From assembly GCA_965212205.1 (NCBI GenBank), contig CBDBUX010000002.1, positions 1-64,000 on the forward strand: DNA of 64,000 nucleotides, written 5' to 3'. Both the position numbers and the translations under genes were made by a program. The DNA comes from JAHEJJ01 sp965212205. Its GTDB lineage: Bacteria; Bacteroidota; Bacteroidia; Flavobacteriales; Flavobacteriaceae. Below the pieces are notes generated by a model. That model was not told where the DNA came from and searched no databases. It saw nothing but the letters and a program-made list of their open reading frames with translations. Positions 1-8,040 of the stretch are shown one piece after another. Position 1 is the first letter of the stretch. Every line of letters starts with the position of its first letter.

Positions 1-356
1 AGCGTTGTGATCTGGAGGGCATTCCGTGTGGCATTCTTTCCGCGCTCTTCGGCCACCCGGCCCTGGTTTATTGAATCTTGCACCGACCCGACGATCAATC
101 TGGCTTCCAGAGATTCGATCAATTTGTCTCTAAAGGCGATAGTTTCTGGAAAATTATGCCCGGTATCTATATGCATCAGTGCAAATGGTATTTTGCTAGG
201 GAAAAAGGCCTTTTTGGCGAGGTGTGTCACAACAATTGAATCTTTTCCCCCGCTAAACAGGATTACCGGGTTTTGGAATTGGGCCCATACCTCTCTCAGA
301 ACAAAGATGGCTTCGGCTTCCAGTTCTTCTAAATAGTTTAAATAATACTTACTCAT
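1..356 (-). CDS. cysD: Sulfate adenylyltransferase subunit 2 (CysD), N-terminal part
   Basis: This is the small subunit of ATP sulfurylase, which with CysN makes adenosine-5'-phosphosulfate from sulfate and ATP in the cytoplasm. Only the first 118 or so codons lie in the window; the 3' end runs off the left edge. The translation starts MSKYYLNYLEELEAEA from the ATG at 356 and reaches the PP-loop ATP-pyrophosphatase signature ILFSGGKDSIVVTHLA at about residues 32-47. It continues with FALMHIDTGHNFPET and an EERGKNATRNALQ stretch, all typical of CysD. It follows the DUF2061 gene with a spacer of 39 bases, so the two are probably co-transcribed, an arrangement usual in Flavobacteriaceae. The APS could feed cysteine synthesis or PAPS for sulfation; the sequence does not decide. 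Identification is secure. Confidence 0.95.
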   Translation of the reverse strand, partial: MSKYYLNYLEELEAEAIFVLREVWAQFQNPVILFSGGKDSIVVTHLAKKAFFPSKIPFALMHIDTGHNFPETIAFRDKLIESLEARLIVGSVQDSINQGRVAEERGKNATRNALQITT

Positions 357-395
357 TATTACGAATTCTTATTTTATCCTTTGCAGATATAAAAG

Positions 396-824
396 TTATA
401 TTCTTCCCCATTCTCTCACCCTTTTTCTTTTATCTAGCCCGAAATTTATGCGATACCAACTTCGTTCGTGGAGGTAATACAAGATCATTTTTGTGATCAC
501 CTCAGCCACACCGATCTGCAGGCCGGTTAGTGGATTTCCTGTTATTATCCAGGAGAGCAACATGGTATCCATAGTACCGATCATTCTCCAGGTGACCGTT
601 TTTGATAAATGCCGTTTTGTACTATTCCTCATTCCTAAATTAAACCAGAACCTTTCGTGCATGTAGTACAGGATCATTTTACTGATGACCTCAACTAATC
701 CGATCTTTAATCCTGTAAAAGGATTGCCGGTGATGATCCAGGAAAGGATCACCGTGTCGGCGGTGCCCACAATTCTCCAGGTGACCGTTTTGGCGAGATG
801 CCTTCTGTGAGAAAGATTGCTCAT
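396..824 (-). CDS. DUF2061 tandem-domain membrane protein
   Basis: A 142-residue protein made of two copies of the same unit of about 60 residues. Copy 1 (about 6-65) and copy 2 (about 70-130) share RHLxKTVTWRxxGTxDT, LSWIITGNPxTGLxIG and VIxKMILYYxHER. This is the DUF2061 pattern; most family members have one copy, and the two-copy form is known beside cysteine-biosynthesis genes in Bacteroidota. Each copy has a hydrophobic helix pair around LSWIITGN, so the protein is probably in the inner membrane. Its role is unknown; the constant linkage with cysD/cysN suggests sulfate uptake or assimilation, which is inference. The ATG at 824 is the only sensible start. A 13-base repeat that may be an operator lies just upstream. 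Confidence 0.9.
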   Translation of the reverse strand: MSNLSHRRHLAKTVTWRIVGTADTVILSWIITGNPFTGLKIGLVEVISKMILYYMHERFWFNLGMRNSTKRHLSKTVTWRMIGTMDTMLLSWIITGNPLTGLQIGVAEVITKMILYYLHERSWYRINFGLDKRKRVREWGRI

Positions 825-840
825 GGGTATTTAATTAACA

Positions 841-990
841 TAGTAAATCTATAGGGTAAAGATATTAAAAGGAGTAGTGCGCCCTCCAGGTGTACTGAAG
901 TATTGTGAAATTCCTATTTCCTGGGCTGTTTGAATTGGAATTATTCAAACAATAAGCCTGATTTTTATTAAATAACCTAGTAAATCTATA
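841..990. promoter_or_regulatory. Direct repeats TAGTAAATCTATA upstream of the cys operon
   Basis: The 13-base word TAGTAAATCTATA occurs identically at 841-853 and 978-990 in the AT-rich spacer before the DUF2061-cysD operon. The first copy is 17-29 bases upstream of the DUF2061 ATG, where a promoter core or operator would sit. The copies are 137 bases apart and the flanks differ. A role as binding sites for a sulfur-responsive regulator is inference; no regulator gene is in the window. Confidence 0.35.
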
Positions 991-1085
991 TAGTTAACAG
1001 AATTATATAGAACAAAATGGGAGACAAATCCTTGGTAAAAACCGAATTATTGCCATAATTCTTAATATGAAGATGAAGGAGACGG

Positions 1086-1946
1086 TTAATCGTGAAGGAT
1101 TCTTTTACCGTCCTCTATTTTATGACACAGACAATTATTGGGTTTAAACCATCCTTTTCGGTGGAGTAGGTCTTTTATATGTTCGACCAGGGCGATGGTA
1201 TATTTTTCCGATCGGCTATAGCCAAAATTATTAATGCTGATCGAGGTATCGAGTGATTCGACATAGTGCCACCATTTTTTTGGCAAGAATAAAACATCGC
1301 CAGGTTCAAGAATAACATGGCTGAATTCTACCTCGCTGAACCTCGGAAATTTCTTCTCATTATAATCATTGAGATCGACCTGGCTACCAATGGCTCCCGG
1401 AATGTATTTTTTACTGGGATACATCCTTTTATTATAACGCCGGGAGGCTATGATAAATAGTTTCCTGCCCTGAATCTGCGCATACATATTGTTTACATTA
1501 TCGGCATGTAAACCCGAGATGGTACCCATGGGGCCAATCCAGGCTAATTTCAGATTCAGGCTGGTAAAAGAGGCATAAAGTGAAAAGTCTGTATCTTTTT
1601 TCAATTCAGGAAAATAATTGAAAATATTCATAGCGGCCAGGTAGGTTTTCTGATCCCTGTTTTCTTCTTTCCGCAGATCGTTGATAAATGCCTGAAAATC
1701 TCCGGATTTGAACTTTTGGGTACCCTGTATATATTCACCGTTTAATACATTAACCGCTGATTTACTTTCCAGCGATGCAAAATAATCGAGATCCCATTTC
1801 TTACAGGCAGCCCATTCTTGGGCATATCCCCTGATGACGAGCGGTTTTAATCGGTCTAAATACTTTTGCTTAAAAACGGATTTGTCTATAGAGTTGACTT
1901 GCTCTATTGGGGAACTTTTCCTTATAATCTCATCGACAATATTCAT
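1086..1946 (-). CDS. JmjC/cupin-8 type Fe(II)/2-oxoglutarate-dependent oxygenase
   Basis: A soluble protein of about 286 residues of the cupin-like (cupin_8/JmjC) family. These use Fe(II) and 2-oxoglutarate to hydroxylate amino-acid side chains or small molecules. Visible signatures are GLHADNVNNMYAQIQGRK at about 140-160, giving the HxD iron ligands, and LEPGDVLFLPKKWWHYV at about 210-230, giving the distal histidine after the usual PGD turn. The double-stranded beta-helix core between them is complete. The longer frame opens with a TTG at 1952, but the in-frame ATG at 1946 (MNIVDEII) is the better start. It is the last gene of a block that begins with an MBOAT and includes six GNAT-like paralogs, about 15 bases after the nearest one. 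Hydroxylation of an acyl or aminoacyl group added by its neighbours is plausible but unproven. Confidence 0.8.
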   Translation of the reverse strand: MNIVDEIIRKSSPIEQVNSIDKSVFKQKYLDRLKPLVIRGYAQEWAACKKWDLDYFASLESKSAVNVLNGEYIQGTQKFKSGDFQAFINDLRKEENRDQKTYLAAMNIFNYFPELKKDTDFSLYASFTSLNLKLAWIGPMGTISGLHADNVNNMYAQIQGRKLFIIASRRYNKRMYPSKKYIPGAIGSQVDLNDYNEKKFPRFSEVEFSHVILEPGDVLFLPKKWWHYVESLDTSISINNFGYSRSEKYTIALVEHIKDLLHRKGWFKPNNCLCHKIEDGKRILHD

Positions 1947-1961
1947 CTGCAATAAGGCTGT

Positions 1962-3164
1962 TTATGATTTGCTAATAATGGCAATTGCCCGATCCGGGGC
2001 AATTTCCAGGTGTTGATAATGCTCTTTGCCTTCGATACGGTAGTTATTTTCATCGATCTGCCAGATCGTTATATCCTTTTCCCGCTCCTGGGTTGAATAT
2101 AAGAAATTGTTGAGTTGTTTCTTGAACATCAGGCAAGAATCACTTTCCATTGGCAAACTCTTCAATTGCTCTATGTGTCGAGGTTTTCCTTTTACGAATT
2201 TGTGTATGGAAGACAATTCCAACCCATCCCGCACGGATTTTCGTGATGAAAGTAATGTATTGAGTCGTTGAGGGATCTCATTTATTCCTATAGACTTTAG
2301 TAGCTCCTTAGACCATATCCGTATGATCTCCGCATAAGCAAAGAGGCGGGATGTCATGCCGGAATCTGGATAAAGTATATGGTGTTCGAATCGATATATA
2401 TAGTTGCTCCACCTTCTTTTGTAATCTGTACCACCCACACCCATATCATAGAGTATATATCCGTGGCTCAAACACCATTCTAACTGCTTAAAGATCTCTA
2501 CATGTCCCAGGCCGAATTTTGAATAGTCCATATCGAATGACGAAACAGAGCTGAATAACATTTTACCAAGATGATAGTTAAGAGATATCTCGATGGGCTT
2601 GTCGCCGTGATAAATTACAAATAGGGATGCCTCTCTTTTTGTTATCTGCTCAAAGGTCTGCGACACGATTTGATTCCAGTAAGGCAGTTCTTTATGTCGT
2701 TCACCTTTGGTATCGAAGCGGGTTACGATCATATCGTAAAGGCTCTTCATCAGAAATTCATAATGTTCCCGCTCAATTGCTCCGAAGTGCAACTCATATC
2801 TGATCTCAAAGCAATGTTCAAGCCTTTTAATATACCTAAGTATCGCACGCCTGGCTGAAGAGTTGAACTGATTGGAAAGATAGTCCTGGGCAGACTCACA
2901 AGTGTCTAGTTTAATAGCATAACCCCAATTATTCTGTTTTACTATTCTCCTGATATGTTTGCCATTATCGAATTTGTATTTGAAATAGTCTGGTACTAGT
3001 CTTAGCGAGAGAACAGAGAAATCGTCCTGATAGGCTTCAAAATCATGGGGTAATAATGGTGGCTGGCCCTGTTCGTATTTCAGTTCTACCAGATATCCCG
3101 GCCATTGCCGGTCTCTGTGCAACAACAGAAATAATCCTTGTTTGCATTTATGAATCTGGCCCAT
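1962..3164 (-). CDS. GNAT-fold (CelD/BioF2/FemAB-like) transferase, paralog 1 of 6
   Basis: A 400-residue cytoplasmic protein without signal peptide or membrane span. The core carries the marks shared by all six neighbours: a basic RRAILRYIKRLEHC helix, then EASLFVIYHGDKPIEISLNY, FDMDYSKFGLGHVEIFKQ and YDMGVGGTDYKRRWSN. The last two correspond to the final strands of the GNAT fold in Acetyltransf_6/FemAB proteins. After about residue 300 comes a further segment of about 100 residues that ends in YSTQEREKDITIWQ and a short beta-rich tail, also seen in paralogs 2-4. Family members move acyl or aminoacyl groups to amines; donor and acceptor here are unknown. It starts one base after paralog 2 ends, so translation is probably coupled. 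Fold assignment is by pattern; function is open. Confidence 0.75.
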   Translation of the reverse strand: MGQIHKCKQGLFLLLHRDRQWPGYLVELKYEQGQPPLLPHDFEAYQDDFSVLSLRLVPDYFKYKFDNGKHIRRIVKQNNWGYAIKLDTCESAQDYLSNQFNSSARRAILRYIKRLEHCFEIRYELHFGAIEREHYEFLMKSLYDMIVTRFDTKGERHKELPYWNQIVSQTFEQITKREASLFVIYHGDKPIEISLNYHLGKMLFSSVSSFDMDYSKFGLGHVEIFKQLEWCLSHGYILYDMGVGGTDYKRRWSNYIYRFEHHILYPDSGMTSRLFAYAEIIRIWSKELLKSIGINEIPQRLNTLLSSRKSVRDGLELSSIHKFVKGKPRHIEQLKSLPMESDSCLMFKKQLNNFLYSTQEREKDITIWQIDENNYRIEGKEHYQHLEIAPDRAIAIISKS

Positions 3165-3165
3165 T

Positions 3166-4404
3166 TTAATTTTTTTGTTCTATTTCCCCTTCCCGGACAA
3201 CCCGATAGATACGGTCCTCTTTCTCAACGTAAAGTTGCCCTGGCTTATTTTCCTGGATATAAGGCTTTATTTCACTTTTCGTAAATCGGTTCCTATGCAG
3301 AAGTGTTATATACATGGCTAGTTTAGGGCTGTGTTCGGCAGCGGAAAAGTCCAGCAGAGTCATTGATGTCTTATCGATATTATTGGCGGGGATTAGAACG
3401 GGGCTGAATAATTGTGAGCCTGAAGGTTGCCGGCCACCATTCTGCCAAGAGTAGAGTTGTTTCCGAAGGAAGCCATAGAGTCTGTGCAGGCCGAAAAATT
3501 TTAATACTTCAATGGTTCGATAGCGCAGATGTAAAAAGATGATTTTGAGGAATGCTCTTATGGATCTTAAAACCGATCCCTGAAATCCGATCCATATCTC
3601 CAGGTATGTATAGTTTTGGTTTACCCATCTGCGTTTGTGGAAATAATCGCCCCGGCCCAAATCGATCCGCTCAAACCCCTGCTCAAATGCCCATTCTATA
3701 TGTTTCAACATATTAATGTGGCCCAACTCAAATGACGTATAATCCTTGTCATAAGAGCTGTTAAACAACAACAAAGTCTTACCCATTACAAGATTCATCG
3801 AGATACTTATGGCTCGTGCTCCGTCATATATTACGTATAAATTAGCCTTGCGTTGTTGCAGCAAGGGAAAGAGCACTTCTCGGTAGTACTTCATAAGCGG
3901 GAGTTCGTAATTCGTTTCCCGTTTCAGCACGAATCGCTCTTCGAGCATATATTCCAGCCTTAACATCAATTCATCGCATTCAGCTGACGATAAATCGGAA
4001 CCCTGATAGACTTTATATTCAGGTTCTATACAATGCTCAAATCGTCTCATAACCGCTCTGAAATGCGATCTTTTCTTTGCATTAAGGATTTGTTTTAGAT
4101 AGTCGTTATGATTTTCAAATAGGTTGAGATCGATCGAGAAACCCCTGTATAAAGGCGCTTTAAGCTGATTAAGACTAGTGGCTTCCTGATGGATATTCAG
4201 CTCAAGGTAGTCGGGAAAATCATATATACTCAACAATTGTGTCCCGGACTGTTCTGAAGCCTGTTTCCCGGACTGCGGAAATTCGATTACTTTTTCGCCA
4301 TTTGCCTTTGAAGATACTGAGGTACGGAAGGCAGATGTGAAATGCTGACCCATAAAAAGATCGAGCAGAAAACTGAATCGCCTGGATTTTTTGGGGTGCT
4401 TCAT
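3166..4404 (-). CDS. GNAT-fold (CelD/BioF2/FemAB-like) transferase, paralog 2 of 6
   Basis: A 412-residue protein, the longest of the six. It shares RAVMRRFEHCIEPEYKVYQG, KANLYVIYDGARAISISMN, YDKDYTSFELGHINMLKHIE and IDLGRGDYFHKRRWVN with its neighbours. The last motif has an extra residue compared with the YDLxxGxxxYKxRW form of the others. The N-terminal 90 residues contain the YDFPDYLEL segment, equivalent to a DIPDYL-type segment in the paralogs. The C-terminal 100 residues match the tail domain of paralogs 1, 3 and 4 only loosely, so this copy is the most diverged of the long type. ATG at 4404, 52 bases after paralog 3. Acyl or aminoacyl transfer to a sugar or lipid amine is the likely chemistry from the fold; the substrate cannot be read from sequence. 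Confidence 0.75.
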   Translation of the reverse strand: MKHPKKSRRFSFLLDLFMGQHFTSAFRTSVSSKANGEKVIEFPQSGKQASEQSGTQLLSIYDFPDYLELNIHQEATSLNQLKAPLYRGFSIDLNLFENHNDYLKQILNAKKRSHFRAVMRRFEHCIEPEYKVYQGSDLSSAECDELMLRLEYMLEERFVLKRETNYELPLMKYYREVLFPLLQQRKANLYVIYDGARAISISMNLVMGKTLLLFNSSYDKDYTSFELGHINMLKHIEWAFEQGFERIDLGRGDYFHKRRWVNQNYTYLEIWIGFQGSVLRSIRAFLKIIFLHLRYRTIEVLKFFGLHRLYGFLRKQLYSWQNGGRQPSGSQLFSPVLIPANNIDKTSMTLLDFSAAEHSPKLAMYITLLHRNRFTKSEIKPYIQENKPGQLYVEKEDRIYRVVREGEIEQKN

Positions 4405-4456
4405 GCTATAGCTGACTTCATAGAAGTATTATATACTGTCGTGAATTTAGAGAATA

Positions 4457-5620
4457 TCATCCTTTATTCATGATAAGAATTCTGCTAGATTTTTTTCCTT
4501 TAACCAGAAATCTGTCTGGTTGTGATTTAATAGTAAAAACTCCTATATCTTCTGGCCTTTCCTGATGGCGGTACAAATAGTCGTATACCGGTCGGAGTAA
4601 GGCGCGATACCCCGGATCCTCAAAAACACGGATCTCCTGGTGGGCGGTAAGCTCGTTTGCCGGTGTTGTCCAAAGGTATTTCTTCGCGTTACTTCCGAAC
4701 CGCAAAGCATATATGAATTTTTTAAACTTTTTTAATCCATTGTACAAACCAAATTGTTTGCTTAGCTCCAAACTTCTATATCTAAAGTGCAATTTGGCCA
4801 ACAGTAGTGCCTTCCGGGCGAGTTGTGGCATATTTCCCGGCCGGTAGATCAGATGGTCGTAGTTATGATACCGATGCGTAATCCAGTTCTTTTTGTAATC
4901 GGCATAACCTTTGAGAAGATCATAGCGCTTAAAACGATTTAGCATACACCATTCTATGTTTTTGAGCATGTCGATCGTACCGATATGAAAGGCCGAATAA
5001 TCAATATCGTAACCGCTGATAATATAAAAGGCCAGGTCTTGGTAGAACATATTGATCCGAATACTGATGGGCTGTTTATTATGATAGATAACAAACAGGC
5101 TGGCTTTTTTCTCTTTGATGAGATCATAAACGATTTCTTCCATTTCATGCAGATGAGGAATCTCATAATTAACCTCTTTCTTTTCAGCAAACCTGCGTGT
5201 GAGAAACCCTTCTAAAAACTGAAAAAGACGATGGTATTCTTCCCGTTCAATGGCACCGTAATAGACGGAGTAATGAATATCCAGGCACAACTCCAGGCGT
5301 CTTTGATATTTCCTCAATCCAGAGCGCCTATTAGGGCTAATTTGGCGTTCCAGGTAATCGTCAAAGCTTTCAAAATTGGCGAGTTCAACAAAATATCCTT
5401 CAAGTGTCCTGATTTTGGACACGCTAAGATTGTTGTCCTGATTGGTGTATTGAAGTTTAAAGAAAGCCGGTACGTCGTTAACCAGGGTCATTGGGTGATC
5501 TGCCTTCTTCAGTGTACCGATATCCACGGCCTCATTTTGGTCGCGAAGAAAGAGTTCAAAACCGAAAGGAAATTCCAATCGGCCTGCAAGCAAATCCTTA
5601 AGAAAAACAATGCGTAACAT
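4457..5620 (-). CDS. GNAT-fold (CelD/BioF2/FemAB-like) transferase, paralog 3 of 6
   Basis: A 387-residue cytoplasmic protein. Shared marks are SGLRKYQRRLELCLDIHYSV, YYGAIEREEYHRLFQFLEGF, KASLFVIYHNKQPISIRIN, YDIDYSAFHIGTIDMLKNIE and YDLLKGYADYKKNWITHRYH. The C-terminal domain includes LYRHQERPEDIGVF and ends in a strand-rich FLVKGKKSSRILIMN. It is closest to paralog 4 in layout, so the two probably arose by a recent tandem duplication. The start ATG at 5620 gives MLRIVFLKDLLAG, which aligns with VDFLDIFLESREL of paralog 4 and FIFELFINRKL of paralog 5 and supports the choice. Five bases separate it from the stop of paralog 4. No substrate can be named. Confidence 0.75.
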   Translation of the reverse strand: MLRIVFLKDLLAGRLEFPFGFELFLRDQNEAVDIGTLKKADHPMTLVNDVPAFFKLQYTNQDNNLSVSKIRTLEGYFVELANFESFDDYLERQISPNRRSGLRKYQRRLELCLDIHYSVYYGAIEREEYHRLFQFLEGFLTRRFAEKKEVNYEIPHLHEMEEIVYDLIKEKKASLFVIYHNKQPISIRINMFYQDLAFYIISGYDIDYSAFHIGTIDMLKNIEWCMLNRFKRYDLLKGYADYKKNWITHRYHNYDHLIYRPGNMPQLARKALLLAKLHFRYRSLELSKQFGLYNGLKKFKKFIYALRFGSNAKKYLWTTPANELTAHQEIRVFEDPGYRALLRPVYDYLYRHQERPEDIGVFTIKSQPDRFLVKGKKSSRILIMNKG

Positions 5621-5625
5621 ATCGC

Positions 5626-6855
5626 TTACGATTTCGCAATTTGATCGGGTACTGAAATCACCCTGCTTTGTTTTATACCTTCCAGTAAAAAAAGATGAGG
5701 AAATTCCTCAGACCGAAATACCTTTAAATCGCGCATGGCCTGTTGGGAGCTGTAAAGAAAGTCGAATGCTGGCCTTCTTATGTATTCGAATGTTTCACTA
5801 TCGATATCCAACGGATTGTTGATTGAAAACAAAGACCTGTCAACGCCATCCTGGATCATATATTTACCACCGGTGGCCTCAGATGAATATTTTTGCTTTT
5901 GGTAAATACGATTTAATCTATGGTATAATCGATCGACCTTAAAAATCTTCAGAATTTTGATTGTTTTATAAAACAGTCGTATTCTACACGCTAGTACGCC
6001 TGCCCTATAGCGCGATTTGAAACTATTTGAGTTATATATGATCTGCCTTTGAAAGAAGTAACTCGAATCTACAAGGCGTTTTTTATAATCGTAATGACCT
6101 TTGAGCATATCAAATAATTCTAAATCCTGATCGAAGGCCCATCTCATTTGAATTTTAAAATCGATAAAGCCTGGATAAAATTTTGAATAATCGATATCAT
6201 AACCTCTGATAAAGGCGTACATAAGCCTGCCCTGTATTAAATTGACAGCAATATTAATAGGTTTTTTCCTGTCATAAATAACAAATAAAACGGCTTGTTT
6301 TTTCTGGAGTAAAGGATAGGTCATTTCATAATAGGTTTTCCATCTGAAAAGGTCATGGTGATATGATCCTTTCTCCGCAAATCGCTTTGTGATAAAGGTA
6401 TGAAGCTGGTCAAATATTGCATCATATTCATCCCTTGAAATAGTACCATAATATTCCCGGTACTCTATATCGAAAGCATTTTCTAATCGCCTTTGATAGG
6501 ATCGCAACCTGGAGCGCCTTTTGGAAGAGAATCTGGCCGCCATGTATTGCTCCAGACCCGAATATTTGGTAAGATCGATGCAACTCCCTTTAAAGGTATT
6601 GATTAAAAGCATTTTCCAACCTTTGTCGTTGGCTATAGGCTCCGCTTTAAGATAGCCCAGAAAATCAGTTATATGGTAGCAATTATGGGGAAGAACTAAG
6701 GGGCCATCTTTTTTTTCATTCTCTCCTGACTGAAAAACGATATTTCCACTCCAGGAATTGGTCAAAGTCTTATAGTAAGGGGCCAATTCCCGGGATTCGA
6801 GAAAGATATCAAGAAAGTCGACTTTAACTGTACTATTTGACGTTTTGCTCTTCAA
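5626..6855 (-). CDS. GNAT-fold (CelD/BioF2/FemAB-like) transferase, paralog 4 of 6
   Basis: A 409-residue protein with SRLRSYQRRLENAFDIEYRE, YYGTISRDEYDAIFDQLHTF, QAVLFVIYDRKKPINIAVNL, YDIDYSKFYPGFIDFKIQMR and FDMLKGHYDYKKRLVDSSYF. The usual YKxRW has become YKKRLVD, so the otherwise conserved tryptophan of the last core motif is missing. The C-terminal domain (about 310-409) includes LYSSQQAMRDLKVF, matching paralog 3. No in-frame ATG lies near the 5' end; the reading frame opens at a TTG at 6855 after an upstream stop, and the N-terminus aligns with the neighbours, so TTG is the likely start. It follows paralog 5 after 50 bases. Confidence 0.72.
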   Translation of the reverse strand: MKSKTSNSTVKVDFLDIFLESRELAPYYKTLTNSWSGNIVFQSGENEKKDGPLVLPHNCYHITDFLGYLKAEPIANDKGWKMLLINTFKGSCIDLTKYSGLEQYMAARFSSKRRSRLRSYQRRLENAFDIEYREYYGTISRDEYDAIFDQLHTFITKRFAEKGSYHHDLFRWKTYYEMTYPLLQKKQAVLFVIYDRKKPINIAVNLIQGRLMYAFIRGYDIDYSKFYPGFIDFKIQMRWAFDQDLELFDMLKGHYDYKKRLVDSSYFFQRQIIYNSNSFKSRYRAGVLACRIRLFYKTIKILKIFKVDRLYHRLNRIYQKQKYSSEATGGKYMIQDGVDRSLFSINNPLDIDSETFEYIRRPAFDFLYSSQQAMRDLKVFRSEEFPHLFLLEGIKQSRVISVPDQIAKS

Positions 6856-6905
6856 TATTAATGGTTAGGGTTTGTTTGAGTGAAATTTAGCACGTTAAAA
6901 GCTTT

Positions 6906-7850
6906 TTATCCTTTCCCGGGATCAGAAAGTTTTAACATCCTTCTCTTATAAAACAATTTATCGATCTGAATCCTTCCTCCTATAATGTTTTTATCCCTTA
7001 GATATTGTCTGATATTCAGACCAGACACAAGCATAGCAACCCTGATCTGCTCTATTAATGAGCGCTTATTATAGAATATTGCATGATTAAATTGGTATTG
7101 GAGGTTACACCATTTTAGCTTAAAAGGGGTTTCACCTATAGAAAGATCGTAAAATGAGATCTTATTTTCAAAGCACCAGTGGATATTTTTAAGCATCAGC
7201 ACATCACCGAGATTGTACTTTGCATAGTCGAGATCATAGGCTTGTATATGGCTTAAGACCAAATCTTTAAGATGATAATTTAAAGTAACGGCTATGGGCT
7301 TTTTGCCGTCATAAATGACACAGAGCGAGGCTTCTTTGCGCAAGACTTTTTGATGGAGGGACTGCATTAACTGTTTCCAATCCCTGAGATAACGATTATA
7401 CGTCTTTTTTTGAAGAAAGCGTTTTTTAAGCATGGCGTGCATTTCGAGTAGAACCATTTTGAAATGACTGTGATCTATGCCGTCAAAATAAAACCGGTAG
7501 GAAATATCACCTTCTCTTTCGAGTTTCCTGATCTTGGAAAACAAGTTCTTCCTATTTCTCTTACTCAATTGCCGGGATAAATACTCCTCCGTATTCTTAC
7601 AACCGCTCAGTGAGACCCCGAAACCGGGGTACTGTTTTACAAGCCTAGACTTATGACCTTCAATATTTTTAATTTCATAGGGCAGGTAGTCCGGGATATC
7701 TCTGATGAGCAATGGTGTTTTTACTTGTTTTATCGAAGAGGGAATTTGCAGGACAGTGTTATTGTCTGTTAACAACATTGAGGGTAAACTAAGTATCGGG
7801 CTTAGTTTCCGGTTTATGAACAGCTCGAAAATGAATCGTTCATCGTTCAT
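6906..7850 (-). CDS. GNAT-fold (CelD/BioF2/FemAB-like) transferase, paralog 5 of 6 (short type)
   Basis: A 314-residue member that lacks the C-terminal 100-residue domain of paralogs 1-4 and ends shortly after the GNAT core. It keeps the N-terminal IRDIPDYLPYEIKN segment, the basic KRNRKNLFSKIRKLERE helix, EASLCVIYDGKKPIAVTLNY, YDLDYAKYNLGDVLMLKNIH and YDLSIGETPFKLKWCNLQY. In the final motif YK is FK, but the tryptophan is present. The ATG at 7850 starts MNDERFIFELF. A spacer of 190 bases separates it from paralog 6, the largest gap in the block, so an internal promoter is possible though I saw no clear one. The short form shows that the extra domain is not essential to the fold. Confidence 0.75.
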   Translation of the reverse strand: MNDERFIFELFINRKLSPILSLPSMLLTDNNTVLQIPSSIKQVKTPLLIRDIPDYLPYEIKNIEGHKSRLVKQYPGFGVSLSGCKNTEEYLSRQLSKRNRKNLFSKIRKLEREGDISYRFYFDGIDHSHFKMVLLEMHAMLKKRFLQKKTYNRYLRDWKQLMQSLHQKVLRKEASLCVIYDGKKPIAVTLNYHLKDLVLSHIQAYDLDYAKYNLGDVLMLKNIHWCFENKISFYDLSIGETPFKLKWCNLQYQFNHAIFYNKRSLIEQIRVAMLVSGLNIRQYLRDKNIIGGRIQIDKLFYKRRMLKLSDPGKG

Positions 7851-8040
7851 GAGGAACAGAGTACTTTATTAATCTCCTATTGGGTAAAATGCCCGATTAT
7901 CAATCGATTTACAGTGAATTTAGGCAAATCCCTGTTACAAATCTTCATTGCAGGTTTTCTTATCGTTTAAAGTGCTGTAAAACAAGCTGTTTGATCATAA
8001 CTGCTTACAAGAGAGTGTTGATCACAACCCGTACATAGAA

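Noticed and set aside
7..336. Plus-strand frame of 109 codons at the left edge
   Set aside because: It is antisense to cysD, whose SGGKDS motif and full match settle the coding strand.
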